Positions 1 to 7,033 of a stretch of DNA of 41,055 nucleotides are shown here, piece by piece. Position 1 is the stretch's first letter; every line of letters starts with the position of its first letter. The stretch covers positions 141,563 to 182,617 of the forward strand of contig JAIDUG010000055.1 of the NCBI GenBank assembly GCA_029060305.1. Reading direction: 5' to 3'. The notes beneath the pieces were generated by a model that made no database searches, had not been told where the DNA came from, and was given only the letters and a program-made list of their open reading frames with translations. Source of the DNA: Ruminococcus sp. GTDB lineage: Bacteria > Bacillota > Clostridia > Oscillospirales > Ruminococcaceae. A program made the position numbers and the translations under genes.

Positions 1-231
1 GCATATGAAGAACCAGTACCGGAATATTCAGCTCCTGCATTTGACGATATAGAATTACCGTCCCTTGACGACGTTTCACCGGCGTATGAAGAAGAACCAA
101 TACCAGAATATTCTGCTCCTGTATTCGACGATATAGAATTACCGTCCCTTGATGACGTTTCGCCGGTATATGAAGAAGAACCAGTACCGGAATATTCTGA
201 ACCTGTTTTCGATGATGTAAAATCGGACTAT
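1..231 (+). repeat. In-frame tandem repeat, about 84 bp, within the first gene
   Basis: Units run at 1-81, 82-165 and a degenerate third from 166. The first unit lacks one GAA codon relative to the second. The first two encode nearly the same 27-28 residues (YEEEPVPEYSAP then FDDIELPSLDDVSP); the third diverges after FDDV. The array continues beyond the left edge of the window, so the copy number is unknown. Confidence 0.85.
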
Positions 232-1302
232 GAAGAATATGAACCTGTACAAGAAGAATTTGTACCTGAATATGAAGAATCAGTTGAAGAAGAAGATAAT
301 AATTTCCCGACACTTGACGAAATGGTTTCAATGATGGAAGAACAGGAAGAAGTTGCAGAGGAAACTGAAGAATCTGAACCGACAGAAGAAATTCCTCAGC
401 AACCTACATATCCTGAACCAGCCGTTCCGGTACAGCCGGTTATACCTCAGACTCCGCCTGTACAACCCATACCCACACCGGTACAGCCAGTGCCAAATCC
501 AACTCCTGTACAGCCTGTATATCCTCAGCAACCTGTTTATCCACAACAACCGGTATTCCCTCAGCAGACACCTTACACTCAGCAACCTATGATAGGACAG
601 ATTGTAAATATTCCGCAGTTCAACGGTTACGACCAGAACAATCAGCCTGTATATATGTATGTGCAGATGCAGTTGACAGGTTACGGTCCAAACGGTCAGC
701 CTATATATATGCCTTTGGGACAGCCTGCTATGCAACAACCTGTTATACAACAGCCTTTTGTACAGCCTGTTCCGCAACCTGTACAGCCTAAGCCTGTAAC
801 TCCTGTTGCACCAAAGAATGACAATCAGCCACTTACCCCTGGTCAGAAGATTGCAGCCGCTGCCGCTGCTAAAGGTGGTATGCCTGCAAGTGCTGCCAAT
901 ATATCGAAAATTGCGGTTCACGAACACAGCCGTTCAACATCTCAGGTATTTATAAACGCTATCGCTGAGTCAAAAGAATACGCTAACAAGAGCCTTACGG
1001 AAACACAGGGAAATCAGGCAAGAAATATGCAGGTACTTGGTTCTGTTGAAGATATGCTGTCATTTATGGGGGATAACTCCGAAAAGGAAAAACGTCAGAA
1101 ACAAGAAAGTATGAAGAAGAATGTTCCTGTATATCAGGAATATAAAGCATCTTCCGCAAATACTGTAAGAACAAGTCCGTCAAGACCGCAGAAATCTGCT
1201 GAGCCGTCAAGACCGCTTACAAAGGCAGAACTCAGGGAAAAGAAAAAGCAGGAAAAAATTGACGCAAAATTCAAGAAAGACCTTGCCAAAAAAGGTTTTT
1301 AA
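1..1302 (+). CDS. Repetitive acidic, Pro/Gln-rich protein of unknown function (5' end outside window)
   Basis: The reading frame is open from base 1, so the start lies upstream and only the last 433 residues are visible. The order is: near-identical acidic repeats (period about 28 residues, core FDDIELPSLDDVSP), a Glu-rich stretch, a Pro/Gln/Val-rich low-complexity region (about residues 130-275) containing two related tyrosine-rich segments (GYDQNNQPVYMYVQMQ and GYGPNGQPIYMPLG), and a Lys-rich basic tail. No membrane segment is visible in this part. The segment VEDMLSFM...EKEKRQKQES near residue 345 recurs in the next gene, and TLDEMVSMM near residue 105 is a third, looser copy. The next gene follows after 9 bases, so the two are probably co-transcribed. 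Function is unknown; the composition suggests a disordered scaffold or adaptor, which is inference only. Confidence 0.75.
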   Translation, partial: AYEEPVPEYSAPAFDDIELPSLDDVSPAYEEEPIPEYSAPVFDDIELPSLDDVSPVYEEEPVPEYSEPVFDDVKSDYEEYEPVQEEFVPEYEESVEEEDNNFPTLDEMVSMMEEQEEVAEETEESEPTEEIPQQPTYPEPAVPVQPVIPQTPPVQPIPTPVQPVPNPTPVQPVYPQQPVYPQQPVFPQQTPYTQQPMIGQIVNIPQFNGYDQNNQPVYMYVQMQLTGYGPNGQPIYMPLGQPAMQQPVIQQPFVQPVPQPVQPKPVTPVAPKNDNQPLTPGQKIAAAAAAKGGMPASAANISKIAVHEHSRSTSQVFINAIAESKEYANKSLTETQGNQARNMQVLGSVEDMLSFMGDNSEKEKRQKQESMKKNVPVYQEYKASSANTVRTSPSRPQKSAEPSRPLTKAELREKKKQEKIDAKFKKDLAKKGF

Positions 1303-1311
1303 TAACAGTTT

Positions 1312-1578
1312 ATGTTGAGTAATGAGCTTTATATGGAAATCCGGCGTGTTATTCAGGAGGAAACACGGAAATTTGCTGATATTGTAACTGAAAAATGTAT
1401 CGAACTTATTGAAGATTATTCTGAAACAAATACTCCGGATTTTCTTTTACAGGAAGATGAACCACCTTGTACTATGCCGGTACTTGATACGGTTGACGAT
1501 ATTATTTCTGTTATGGCGGAAAGTTTTGAAAAAGCCCGTCAGAAACAGGAATCAAAAACTGAAAACTATATGAAATGA
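1312..1578 (+). CDS. Small acidic protein sharing a motif with the preceding gene
   Basis: This 88-residue protein has a helical N-terminus (LYMEIRRVIQEETRKFADIV) and an acidic middle. Its C-terminal part, TVDDIISVMAESFEKARQKQES, aligns with SVEDMLSFM...EKEKRQKQES of the preceding protein. It starts 9 bases after that gene and its stop lies 11 bases before the chosen start of the next one, so an operon is likely. No recognised family or catalytic motif is seen. The shared motif suggests a common partner or a common origin; that is inference. Confidence 0.65.
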   Translation: MLSNELYMEIRRVIQEETRKFADIVTEKCIELIEDYSETNTPDFLLQEDEPPCTMPVLDTVDDIISVMAESFEKARQKQESKTENYMK

Positions 1579-1589
1579 GGAAATATTTT

Positions 1590-2654
1590 ATGTCATATGA
1601 CGAAATTCTTGCAGACCTTAAGTCTAAACTTACGGATAATATTAAAGAAAATGATACTATGCTTCGCAAGGAAGCTGAAAAGTTTGCAAAGGAAAAAAAT
1701 GCTGATGGTGTAAAAGCTGTCGGAAAACTTCTTGTTGACAATATGCCGGAGGAAGAACGTGAAGAAATCAAACGTATCACTCACGTTGACGGCGTGAGAC
1801 TGGATGTTATGCACAATCAGATTGTTGAACTTATTAACAAGCACAGTGCTATTGAAGCAAAACCTGTTGCAGAAAGACTTTACAAGAAAATTATGGTTGA
1901 ATTCAAAGAGGGCGAAAAAGCTAAATTTGTTTCAACAAGAAATCCTTTTGAAGATAATCTGCTTCAGATTCTTTTCAAACAGAACAAGATTCTTAACCGT
2001 GCTCCTTTTGATTTGGCAACATATCTTACAACATATGCCTATATAATTACTGAAACAGGTTCACCTTTTGACGCTATACCTGTTCTTAAACAGGCTATTG
2101 AATTCAATCCTGTTGACTGCGGACCTAAATTTGAACTCGCTGAAGTATACAAACTTCTCGGAAACAGAAAAAGACTTTTTGAGATAACACGTGATACTAT
2201 AAAAGTAGCTTCTTCACCGATTTCACTTGCAAGATGTTACGCAAATATCGGTTATATTCTTGTTGAGTCTCAGGACTATGACGATGCTTCTGCTTTCTAT
2301 ACGGCAAGTGCTATGATGTATCCGCACCGTGCTATTCCGCTTGAAATGCGTCATATTGCACAGCTTAAAGGTACTCCGATAAGACAATTCAGTCATGAGC
2401 AGATTATGAATATTTTCAAGAAGTATGAGATAGAATTTGCTTTTAATCCGGAAGTAATAAAGGTTGCCTCACAGATGTCAGCACACTATCTTGAAGAGAG
2501 GGATATTCCTAATGCTCTCAATTCTCTCAAAATTACTTACAATATGACGAGAGACGAAAATATTAAAAATATTATCCTCAAGTATGAACCTGATGCTGAA
2601 CAACGTCCGCTCCGTGACGATGACAAAACCCCGAATATTACACGCACTAAATAA
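1590..2654 (+). CDS. TPR-like helical repeat protein
   Basis: The chosen start gives MSYDEILADLKS with AGGA about 8 bases upstream. An ATG at 1575 that overlaps the previous stop is possible but has no ribosome-binding site of its own. The 354-residue product is wholly helical in appearance. Residues about 140-270 look like tetratricopeptide repeats (SPFDAIPVLKQAIEFNPVDCGPKFELAEVYKLLG, then ISLARCYANIGYILVESQDYDDASAFYTASAMMYP, split here only by position). The N-terminal half is charged and Lys/Glu-rich. No signal peptide or membrane segment is seen, so it should be cytoplasmic. It probably acts as a protein-interaction scaffold with the two genes before it, which are low-complexity proteins. 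A strong terminator follows directly. The exact role is unknown. Confidence 0.75.
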   Translation: MSYDEILADLKSKLTDNIKENDTMLRKEAEKFAKEKNADGVKAVGKLLVDNMPEEEREEIKRITHVDGVRLDVMHNQIVELINKHSAIEAKPVAERLYKKIMVEFKEGEKAKFVSTRNPFEDNLLQILFKQNKILNRAPFDLATYLTTYAYIITETGSPFDAIPVLKQAIEFNPVDCGPKFELAEVYKLLGNRKRLFEITRDTIKVASSPISLARCYANIGYILVESQDYDDASAFYTASAMMYPHRAIPLEMRHIAQLKGTPIRQFSHEQIMNIFKKYEIEFAFNPEVIKVASQMSAHYLEERDIPNALNSLKITYNMTRDENIKNIILKYEPDAEQRPLRDDDKTPNITRTK

Positions 2655-2669
2655 TAATTCTGAAAAATA

Positions 2670-2716
2670 ATAACACCGGACTGCTGATTATAAAAAAATC
2701 ACGGCAGTCCGGTTAT
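2670..2716 (+). terminator. Rho-independent terminator after the TPR gene
   Basis: A perfect 9-bp stem pairs CCGGACTGC (2676-2684) with GCAGTCCGG (2704-2712). The flanking AATAA and TTATT can extend it. It closes the first transcription unit. Confidence 0.85.
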
Positions 2717-2788
2717 TTATGTATAAATCAGAAATAACAGGAATATCATTATCTGAGATATTTTTTTCGGAAAAATTACCAATAACAC

Positions 2789-2817
2789 TTGACAAATATG
2801 ATTTTTTTTGATATAAT
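2789..2817 (+). promoter_or_regulatory. Consensus promoter upstream of the phage-tail-like genes
   Basis: TTGACA at 2789-2794 and TATAAT at 2812-2817 are both perfect matches with a 17-base spacer. The predicted transcript starts near 2824 and has a leader of about 265 bases before the chosen TTG start at 3089. Confidence 0.85.
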
Positions 2818-3088
2818 AAACTTGTAATAAAAAGTTACATTAAATTCAGAAAATGTAAACAATTTTATTTTAACCAATTGCCTGTACATTTTCAGGGTTG
2901 ATTTTTAACTATTGCTTGTTCCAACTCTTTTTTTCATAAAATTTTCCTTTTATTTTTTTTGAACTTTTTGTTAATTTTTTGCCTTATTCAACGGGTTTAC
3001 GTTGAATGAGGTGCTTTTTTTGTCCCCTTATAGAAAAAGAATACTGCGGAGTTCTTTTTTATATTTATTTGTAAGGAGTGTACAGAAT
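2818..3088 (+). promoter_or_regulatory. Long U-rich leader with terminator-like hairpins (attenuator candidate)
   Basis: This stretch has no gene. It contains a small hairpin CCTG/CAGG near 2881-2898 and a long hairpin at about 2979-3012 (12 pairs, core TTCAAC/GTTGAA) directly followed by a T-run to 3021, which looks like an intrinsic terminator. A second, weaker A/T-closed hairpin with a T-run lies near 3034-3060. The ribosome-binding site at 3073-3078 comes after both, so the gene is made only if transcription passes them. The leader may encode a short terminated RNA or act as an attenuator. Confidence 0.6.
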
Positions 3089-3712
3089 TTGGAAGTTTTT
3101 GCAAAAGGTAAGAATATTCCTACATATGCTTTCGGGAATCTTTTCACACAGGGCGAAAGATTCGCCGATACAATTACGTTGACCGTTGACAGATATTACA
3201 ATGACATTGACCTGAATGAATGTAAATTTATGATTGTCGGTATAACTGAGGACGGCTGGGAAATCAGTCAGGTCTTGACAGCAGGAAGTACGGAAGAAAA
3301 ATATACAAGGCTGGAATGGAAAGTTTCAGGAGACTTCACCGTCAATGCAGGAAAACTCTGTCTTGAACTCAGGGCTTTTGAGGAAAAAGACGGGGAAATA
3401 AATACTGTTATAAAATACAATATGTCACCTGTTTACGTAAAATCCACTGTCAGCGGAAAAAATGAACCTCTTCCGGATACTGCCGAACAGTTTATTAACA
3501 GTATGTCAGTTTTGACTGCTGAATGTATGGAAAAACTTCAGAAAAAAATGGACGATTTCAATCTTGAACAGACAGAAAACCGTATGAATCAAATGGAAAA
3601 AAATATTGCAGTTTATCTTGAACGTCCGGAAGTAATTCCTGTTTACAAGGTGGAATATGATTCAATACAGCACAGGAAAAACGCACTTTATGTAATAATA
3701 GGGGAGGAATGA
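3089..3712 (+). CDS. Phage baseplate/tail-like protein, putative
   Basis: The TTG start at 3089 has AAGGAG ten bases upstream. A longer frame from 3002 would run through a terminator hairpin and is unlikely. The 207-residue product begins MEVFAKGKNIPTYAFGN and has a beta-rich N-terminal domain (about 1-120) that recalls the N-terminal domain of siphophage upper-baseplate (BppU-like) proteins, then a helical coiled-coil segment (about 125-180, ending NRMNQMEKNIAVYLERPE). No signal peptide or membrane segment is present. It heads a three-gene group with close spacing. The phage link rests on general resemblance, not on a motif that settles it. Confidence 0.55.
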   Translation: MEVFAKGKNIPTYAFGNLFTQGERFADTITLTVDRYYNDIDLNECKFMIVGITEDGWEISQVLTAGSTEEKYTRLEWKVSGDFTVNAGKLCLELRAFEEKDGEINTVIKYNMSPVYVKSTVSGKNEPLPDTAEQFINSMSVLTAECMEKLQKKMDDFNLEQTENRMNQMEKNIAVYLERPEVIPVYKVEYDSIQHRKNALYVIIGEE

Positions 3713-3719
3713 TTTTTTT

Positions 3720-4685
3720 ATGAACGGAGCAGGCACACAGGAAAATCCGTACATCATTATGAATGCAGATGACCTTTATTCTATGGGAACACTTGGCGGT
3801 AGTCAGGTATATTTTTCTATTAATAAGGATATTGATTTGAATAATACTCAATATTCCGAAAAGTTTGTTCCTATAACTTTAAACTGTAAAAAACTTATCG
3901 GCAATGGTCATGTTATACGTAACGTTAATTACAGCAGACTGAACGAAAATGTAAGTATGTTCAGTGTTGCAGGTGATGACGAAAACAATGATATTACGAT
4001 TGAGGGTCTCAGAATAGAAAATATAAAACTTGCCGGAAAAAACAGTTTTATTTTCGGAAACAGCAGTGAGGGAAAAATAAGTATTTCACTTGACAAATGC
4101 GTTTTTATAATGAATGAAATGTCATTTATAGCATCAGAACCTTGTTCGGAAAATGACCGTCGTTGTGTTATTCACGATAAAAATATAACTGTTTCGGCTG
4201 ATTACTGTACTTTTGTTTCAGATGTATATTTCCATAGAATACAACCTTTGTTTTCAGGCGATACACTTTCACACTGTCAGTTGAAATTTTTAATAAGCAC
4301 ATATAATTTAGTAAGTACATCAGACAAATACAACGCTCCTATGTCGGGAGTAACCATTTCGGATTCATATTTTTTCGTGAAGATAAATCGCAGAATCAGC
4401 TCAAGTATAGAATCAATGGCTTTTTCTTCTTCTGACTGCACATTCAGCGGTTGCTATATGGTATGCGAGGTTATTGCCGGTGTTTCGTCAGTTTTGTGGA
4501 ACGGTAAGGTAGGCAATATTTGTTTTTTTGACAAAGAGGTGATTTCAAAGAACGTAAAAAGTTCATCTATGCGAAACGATACAACGGGTTATTCTTATAA
4601 AGTTGTCGGTCTTACTACCGAACAGTGCAAAGATGCTGTTTATCTGCGTTCAATTGGTTTCAACTGTATGGGGGCGGACGAATGA
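3720..4685 (+). CDS. Beta-helix-like surface or tail protein, putative
   Basis: The 321-residue protein starts MNGAGTQENPYIIMNADDLYSMG, the GxGTxExPYxI...DL pattern found at the head of GLUG-type and right-handed beta-helix modules in tail-fibre and surface proteins. Many short strand-rich segments follow (ITIEGLRIENIKLAGKNSF, ISLDKCVFIMN, VTISDSYFFVK). There is no export signal. It lies 7 bases after the preceding gene and overlaps the next by four bases (ATGA), so translation is probably coupled. A carbohydrate-binding or tail-tip role is plausible but not shown. Confidence 0.55.
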   Translation: MNGAGTQENPYIIMNADDLYSMGTLGGSQVYFSINKDIDLNNTQYSEKFVPITLNCKKLIGNGHVIRNVNYSRLNENVSMFSVAGDDENNDITIEGLRIENIKLAGKNSFIFGNSSEGKISISLDKCVFIMNEMSFIASEPCSENDRRCVIHDKNITVSADYCTFVSDVYFHRIQPLFSGDTLSHCQLKFLISTYNLVSTSDKYNAPMSGVTISDSYFFVKINRRISSSIESMAFSSSDCTFSGCYMVCEVIAGVSSVLWNGKVGNICFFDKEVISKNVKSSSMRNDTTGYSYKVVGLTTEQCKDAVYLRSIGFNCMGADE

Positions 4686-5080
4686 GTTTTTATATTGACG
4701 GAATAAAAAATGACGGTTATCCATATATACAGGATATGCCGGAAATGCCGTCCACAGATATGAAAAAGCCATATTACAGCTATCTTTTCATTACGGACAA
4801 AAATAAAAATAATGGTTATCCGTCTTTTGAAGGTATGGAAAACATGAAGTCAACTGTTATGAGTAAACCATATCCGCAAAGGTTTATGATTTGTATGGGC
4901 GAAAAGGTGAATGACGGTTATCCGCATATTTCCGGTATTGACAATATGTTTCCGCAGAATTTTTCTTTGCTTTATTTCGGAGATGAACATATTTCAAAGA
5001 TGTATTACGGAGATGTATATATTTCTGAGGCTTACTGCAATGACAAGAAAGTTTTCAGTATGAGATATACAGAAAAATGA
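4682..5080 (+). CDS. Small protein with three NDGYP repeats, tail-tip-like
   Basis: The ATG at 4682 overlaps the preceding stop and has GGGGGCGG just upstream; an in-frame extension to 4625 would lie inside the upstream gene and is not needed. The 132-residue protein has three repeats of about 34 residues beginning at residues 10, 44 and 78 (NDGYPYI, NNGYPSF, NDGYPHI), the first two each followed by a M..M.ST.M.KPY segment and the third more degenerate. The C-terminus has a shorter repeat (GDEHISKMYYG, GDVYISEAYCN) resembling the repeated Gly-Asp/Ile/Tyr units of phage tail proteins. No known enzyme motif is present. It closes the three-gene unit and is followed by a terminator. Confidence 0.6.
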   Translation: MSFYIDGIKNDGYPYIQDMPEMPSTDMKKPYYSYLFITDKNKNNGYPSFEGMENMKSTVMSKPYPQRFMICMGEKVNDGYPHISGIDNMFPQNFSLLYFGDEHISKMYYGDVYISEAYCNDKKVFSMRYTEK

Positions 5081-5095
5081 TACATTAACGCAAAA

Positions 5096-5138
5096 AATTA
5101 ACGGTACTTATTTTTTATTTTAAGTACCGTTTTATTTT
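5096..5138. terminator. Bidirectional terminator between convergent genes
   Basis: ACGGTACTTA (5101-5110) pairs with TAAGTACCGT (5121-5130). A-rich sequence on the left and T-rich sequence on the right give a U-tract on both strands, so it can serve both the tail-like unit and the opposing DivIVA-like gene. Confidence 0.85.
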
Positions 5139-5629
5139 TATTTGTTGTCAGGATTGTTGTTGTTGAAATTCGTTGACACTTTGAGTGTATTGCTTATTTT
5201 TGATTTCACTAATTTTATATTCTGAAGATTCTTTGTGTAGTTTGCTTCTGTTTCGTTAAGCATTTTAGCAATGGAAAGTGCAGCATTCTGCTGAATACTT
5301 TTTGAAGCGTTCTGTGCTTTTGTAATCATATCGACGGCTTTTTTCCTTGCTTCAATAACAATTCTTTCTTTCGATACAAGCTGTTCGGCTCTGTCTTCAG
5401 CACGGCGGACAATGTCTTCAGCACTTGCTTTTGCATTGTTCAGGATTTTCTGACTTTCTCTTTCAATTTCCTTGGCTTCTTTCAGTTCCTGATTCATGTT
5501 CAGACGTACATCGTTTATCAGTTCCCTGAGACGTTCACCGTCTACAACCCTTTTATGCTGGACAAACGGTACAGATGCCGAATTATCAATTAACTCGTCT
5601 ATTTCGTCGAGGATTTCTTCAATATTCAT
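5138..5629 (-). CDS. DivIVA-like coiled-coil protein
   Basis: The 163-residue protein begins MNIEEILDEIDELIDNSASVP and is then one long coiled coil (about residues 30-145) rich in Glu, Lys and Ala. A gene of this type commonly follows coaD in Clostridia and is usually annotated as a DivIVA-domain or ATPase-like protein; a role in cell division or envelope scaffolding is inferred. The C-terminus is Asn-rich (NFNNNNPDNK). The start is unusual: the only good Shine-Dalgarno (5681-5690) is about 50 bases upstream, and a hairpin lies between it and the ATG. An in-frame TGA sits directly before the ATG, so no longer frame is possible. Confidence 0.75.
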   Translation of the reverse strand: MNIEEILDEIDELIDNSASVPFVQHKRVVDGERLRELINDVRLNMNQELKEAKEIERESQKILNNAKASAEDIVRRAEDRAEQLVSKERIVIEARKKAVDMITKAQNASKSIQQNAALSIAKMLNETEANYTKNLQNIKLVKSKISNTLKVSTNFNNNNPDNK

Positions 5630-5636
5630 TCAAAGT

Positions 5637-5690
5637 GCGACAAATACCCGAATATCTTTCAAGTCGGAATGGAATGTCGCTCCCTCCTTT
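5637..5690 (-). promoter_or_regulatory. Ribosome-binding site separated from its ATG by a hairpin
   Basis: On the minus strand AAAGGAGGGA (5690-5681) is followed at once by GCGACA (5680-5675), an inner CCGA/TCGG pairing and TGTCGC (5642-5637), then seven bases and the ATG at 5629. Folding the hairpin would bring the Shine-Dalgarno to about the normal distance from the start codon. Confidence 0.55.
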
Positions 5691-5796
5691 CATTTTATCT
5701 GATATGAAAAAATAAAAAAATATATTAATAAGCGTAAAATAAAAACATTCTGAAATACATCGGAAATATATTTCTTAAAGTTTCAGCTGAAATTTA

Positions 5797-6288
5797 TCAG
5801 CTTTCTTTTATAAGTCTCTGCTTTATGTTTTCGAGAATTATTTCCGGTACAAAGTGGCTTATATCACCGCCGAAACAAGCAATCTGTTTTACAACGCTTG
5901 AACTGAGATACATATTTTCAGCGGAAGTGGTGAGGAATACTGTTTCAGCACCGGCGTAAAGTTTTTTATTTGCAAGTGCCATCTGAAATTCGTACTCAAA
6001 GTCGCTTACTGCACGGAGACCCTTGACTATTGCAATAGCACCTACATTTCTTACATAATCGGCAAGAAGTCCGTCAAGAATATCAATAACAACATTGTCA
6101 AGGTCGTGTGTGACAGCCTCTATCATCAGCATTCTTTCGGTAGCCGTGAAACTGGGTGCTGATTTTCCTGCATTACGTGAAATAAGTACGATTACTTTAT
6201 CAAAAAGTTTTGAAGCTCTTGTAATTATATCAAGATGTCCGAGTGTTATCGGGTCGAAACTGCCCGGACAGACTGCAATTCTTCTCAT
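5797..6288 (-). CDS. coaD: Phosphopantetheine adenylyltransferase
   Basis: CoaD transfers AMP from ATP to 4'-phosphopantetheine, the penultimate step of coenzyme A synthesis in the cytoplasm. The N-terminus MRRIAVCPGSFDPITLGHLDII holds the nucleotidyltransferase signature (GSFDPxTxGH), shown here in parts: GSFDPITLGH at residues 9-18. The late SSSVVK segment is the second ATP-binding signature. The ATG at 6288 has GGAGGTG upstream and overlaps the rsmD stop by four bases; an in-frame ATG at 6318 exists but lies within rsmD and has no comparable site. At 163 residues it has the family's usual length. It belongs to the rsmD-coaD operon typical of Firmicutes. Confidence 0.95.
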   Translation of the reverse strand: MRRIAVCPGSFDPITLGHLDIITRASKLFDKVIVLISRNAGKSAPSFTATERMLMIEAVTHDLDNVVIDILDGLLADYVRNVGAIAIVKGLRAVSDFEYEFQMALANKKLYAGAETVFLTTSAENMYLSSSVVKQIACFGGDISHFVPEIILENIKQRLIKES

Positions 6289-6842
6289 TCTTCGGACACC
6301 TCCGGAGATGATTTGCAAAGTATAGAAACATTGATTTTTCCGTAACGATAGGTTTTCCTGATAGTGAAACCCTCAGGTACAGACGGTTCGTCAGCTTCCG
6401 ATTCGTATTCACATATTATAAGTCCGCCGTTTCTGACTTTTTTTGCAACAAAAGGCAGAATATTGTCGATATGGTTGTGACGATAAGGCGGGTCAAGGAT
6501 TACTATGTCAAAAATATTCCGTGTAAGTTTTATATAGTCGTAACTGTCACGGCTGACAACTTCCGACTGTTTTTCAAAACCTACTGAACGGATATTATTG
6601 TTTATACAGCGGACAGCCCTTTGTGAACTGTCAACGAAAACGGCTTTTGAAGCACCACGGCTTATAGCTTCAATGCCCATCTGACCACTTCCGGCGAAAA
6701 GGTCGAGTACATGAGTTCCCTCTATTTCAAATTGTATCGCTGAAAAAACAGCTTCCTTTACTTTATCAGTTGTCGGTCTCACGTCGAGACCCTCGGGGGC
6801 GTTGATACGTCTGCCCCTTGCAATACCTGTTATAACTCTCAT
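6285..6842 (-). CDS. rsmD: 16S rRNA (guanine966-N2)-methyltransferase
   Basis: RsmD methylates G966 of 16S rRNA during 30S assembly using S-adenosylmethionine. The start MRVITGIARGRRINAPEG is the conserved N-terminus of the family. The SAM-binding loop is DLFAGSGQMGIEA (about residues 46-58) and the catalytic motif is DPPY (in VILDPPYRHNH, about residue 119). The ATG at 6842 is preferred over the longer in-frame ATG at 6887 because homologs begin at MRVI; it gives 185 residues. Its Shine-Dalgarno lies in the base of a long hairpin. It is co-translated with coaD through an ATGA overlap. Confidence 0.93.
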   Translation of the reverse strand: MRVITGIARGRRINAPEGLDVRPTTDKVKEAVFSAIQFEIEGTHVLDLFAGSGQMGIEAISRGASKAVFVDSSQRAVRCINNNIRSVGFEKQSEVVSRDSYDYIKLTRNIFDIVILDPPYRHNHIDNILPFVAKKVRNGGLIICEYESEADEPSVPEGFTIRKTYRYGKINVSILCKSSPEVSEE

Positions 6843-6852
6843 TTCGATATGC

Positions 6853-6901
6853 TCCGTAGCCACACGTAAAAGTGCGGTTTTCCGCATTTACGGCATACGG
6901 A
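6853..6901 (-). promoter_or_regulatory. Long leader hairpin overlapping the rsmD ribosome-binding site
   Basis: Plus-strand segments TCCGTA (6853-6858), GCC (6859-6861), CGTAAA (6865-6870) and TGCGG (6873-6877) pair with CCGCA (6882-6886), TTTACG (6887-6892), GGC (6892-6894, competing by one base) and TACGGA (6896-6901), leaving a four-base loop. On the minus strand the GGAG Shine-Dalgarno (6855-6852) lies largely in the outer stem. Confidence 0.6.
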
Positions 6902-6923
6902 ACGCCGGATTTATATAAAACTT

Positions 6924-6952
6924 ATTATACCTTATTTTGCGTTATTTGTCTA
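6924..6952 (-). promoter_or_regulatory. Promoter of the rsmD-coaD operon
   Basis: On the minus strand TAGACA (6952-6947, five of six matches) and a perfect TATAAT (6929-6924) are separated by 17 bases. Confidence 0.75.
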
Positions 6953-7033
6953 TATTTTTTTATAAAGATAGGTAAAAGTCCACAAAAAAATTTTTTCCTC
7001 TTTGTGAAATATGACATAGATTATTATATTAAG

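Noticed and set aside
328..927. A 199-residue open frame on the minus strand
   Set aside because: It lies wholly within the coding region of the first gene, is rich in Arg/Leu/Tyr as expected of an antisense shadow of Pro/Gln-rich codons, and has no ribosome-binding site.
3002..3088. Extended N-terminus for the baseplate-like protein from TTG 3002
   Set aside because: It would translate a terminator hairpin and its T-run, while a good ribosome-binding site serves the TTG at 3089.
3089..5080. An intact prophage
   Set aside because: No integrase, terminase, capsid, portal, lysis genes or attachment-site repeats are seen.
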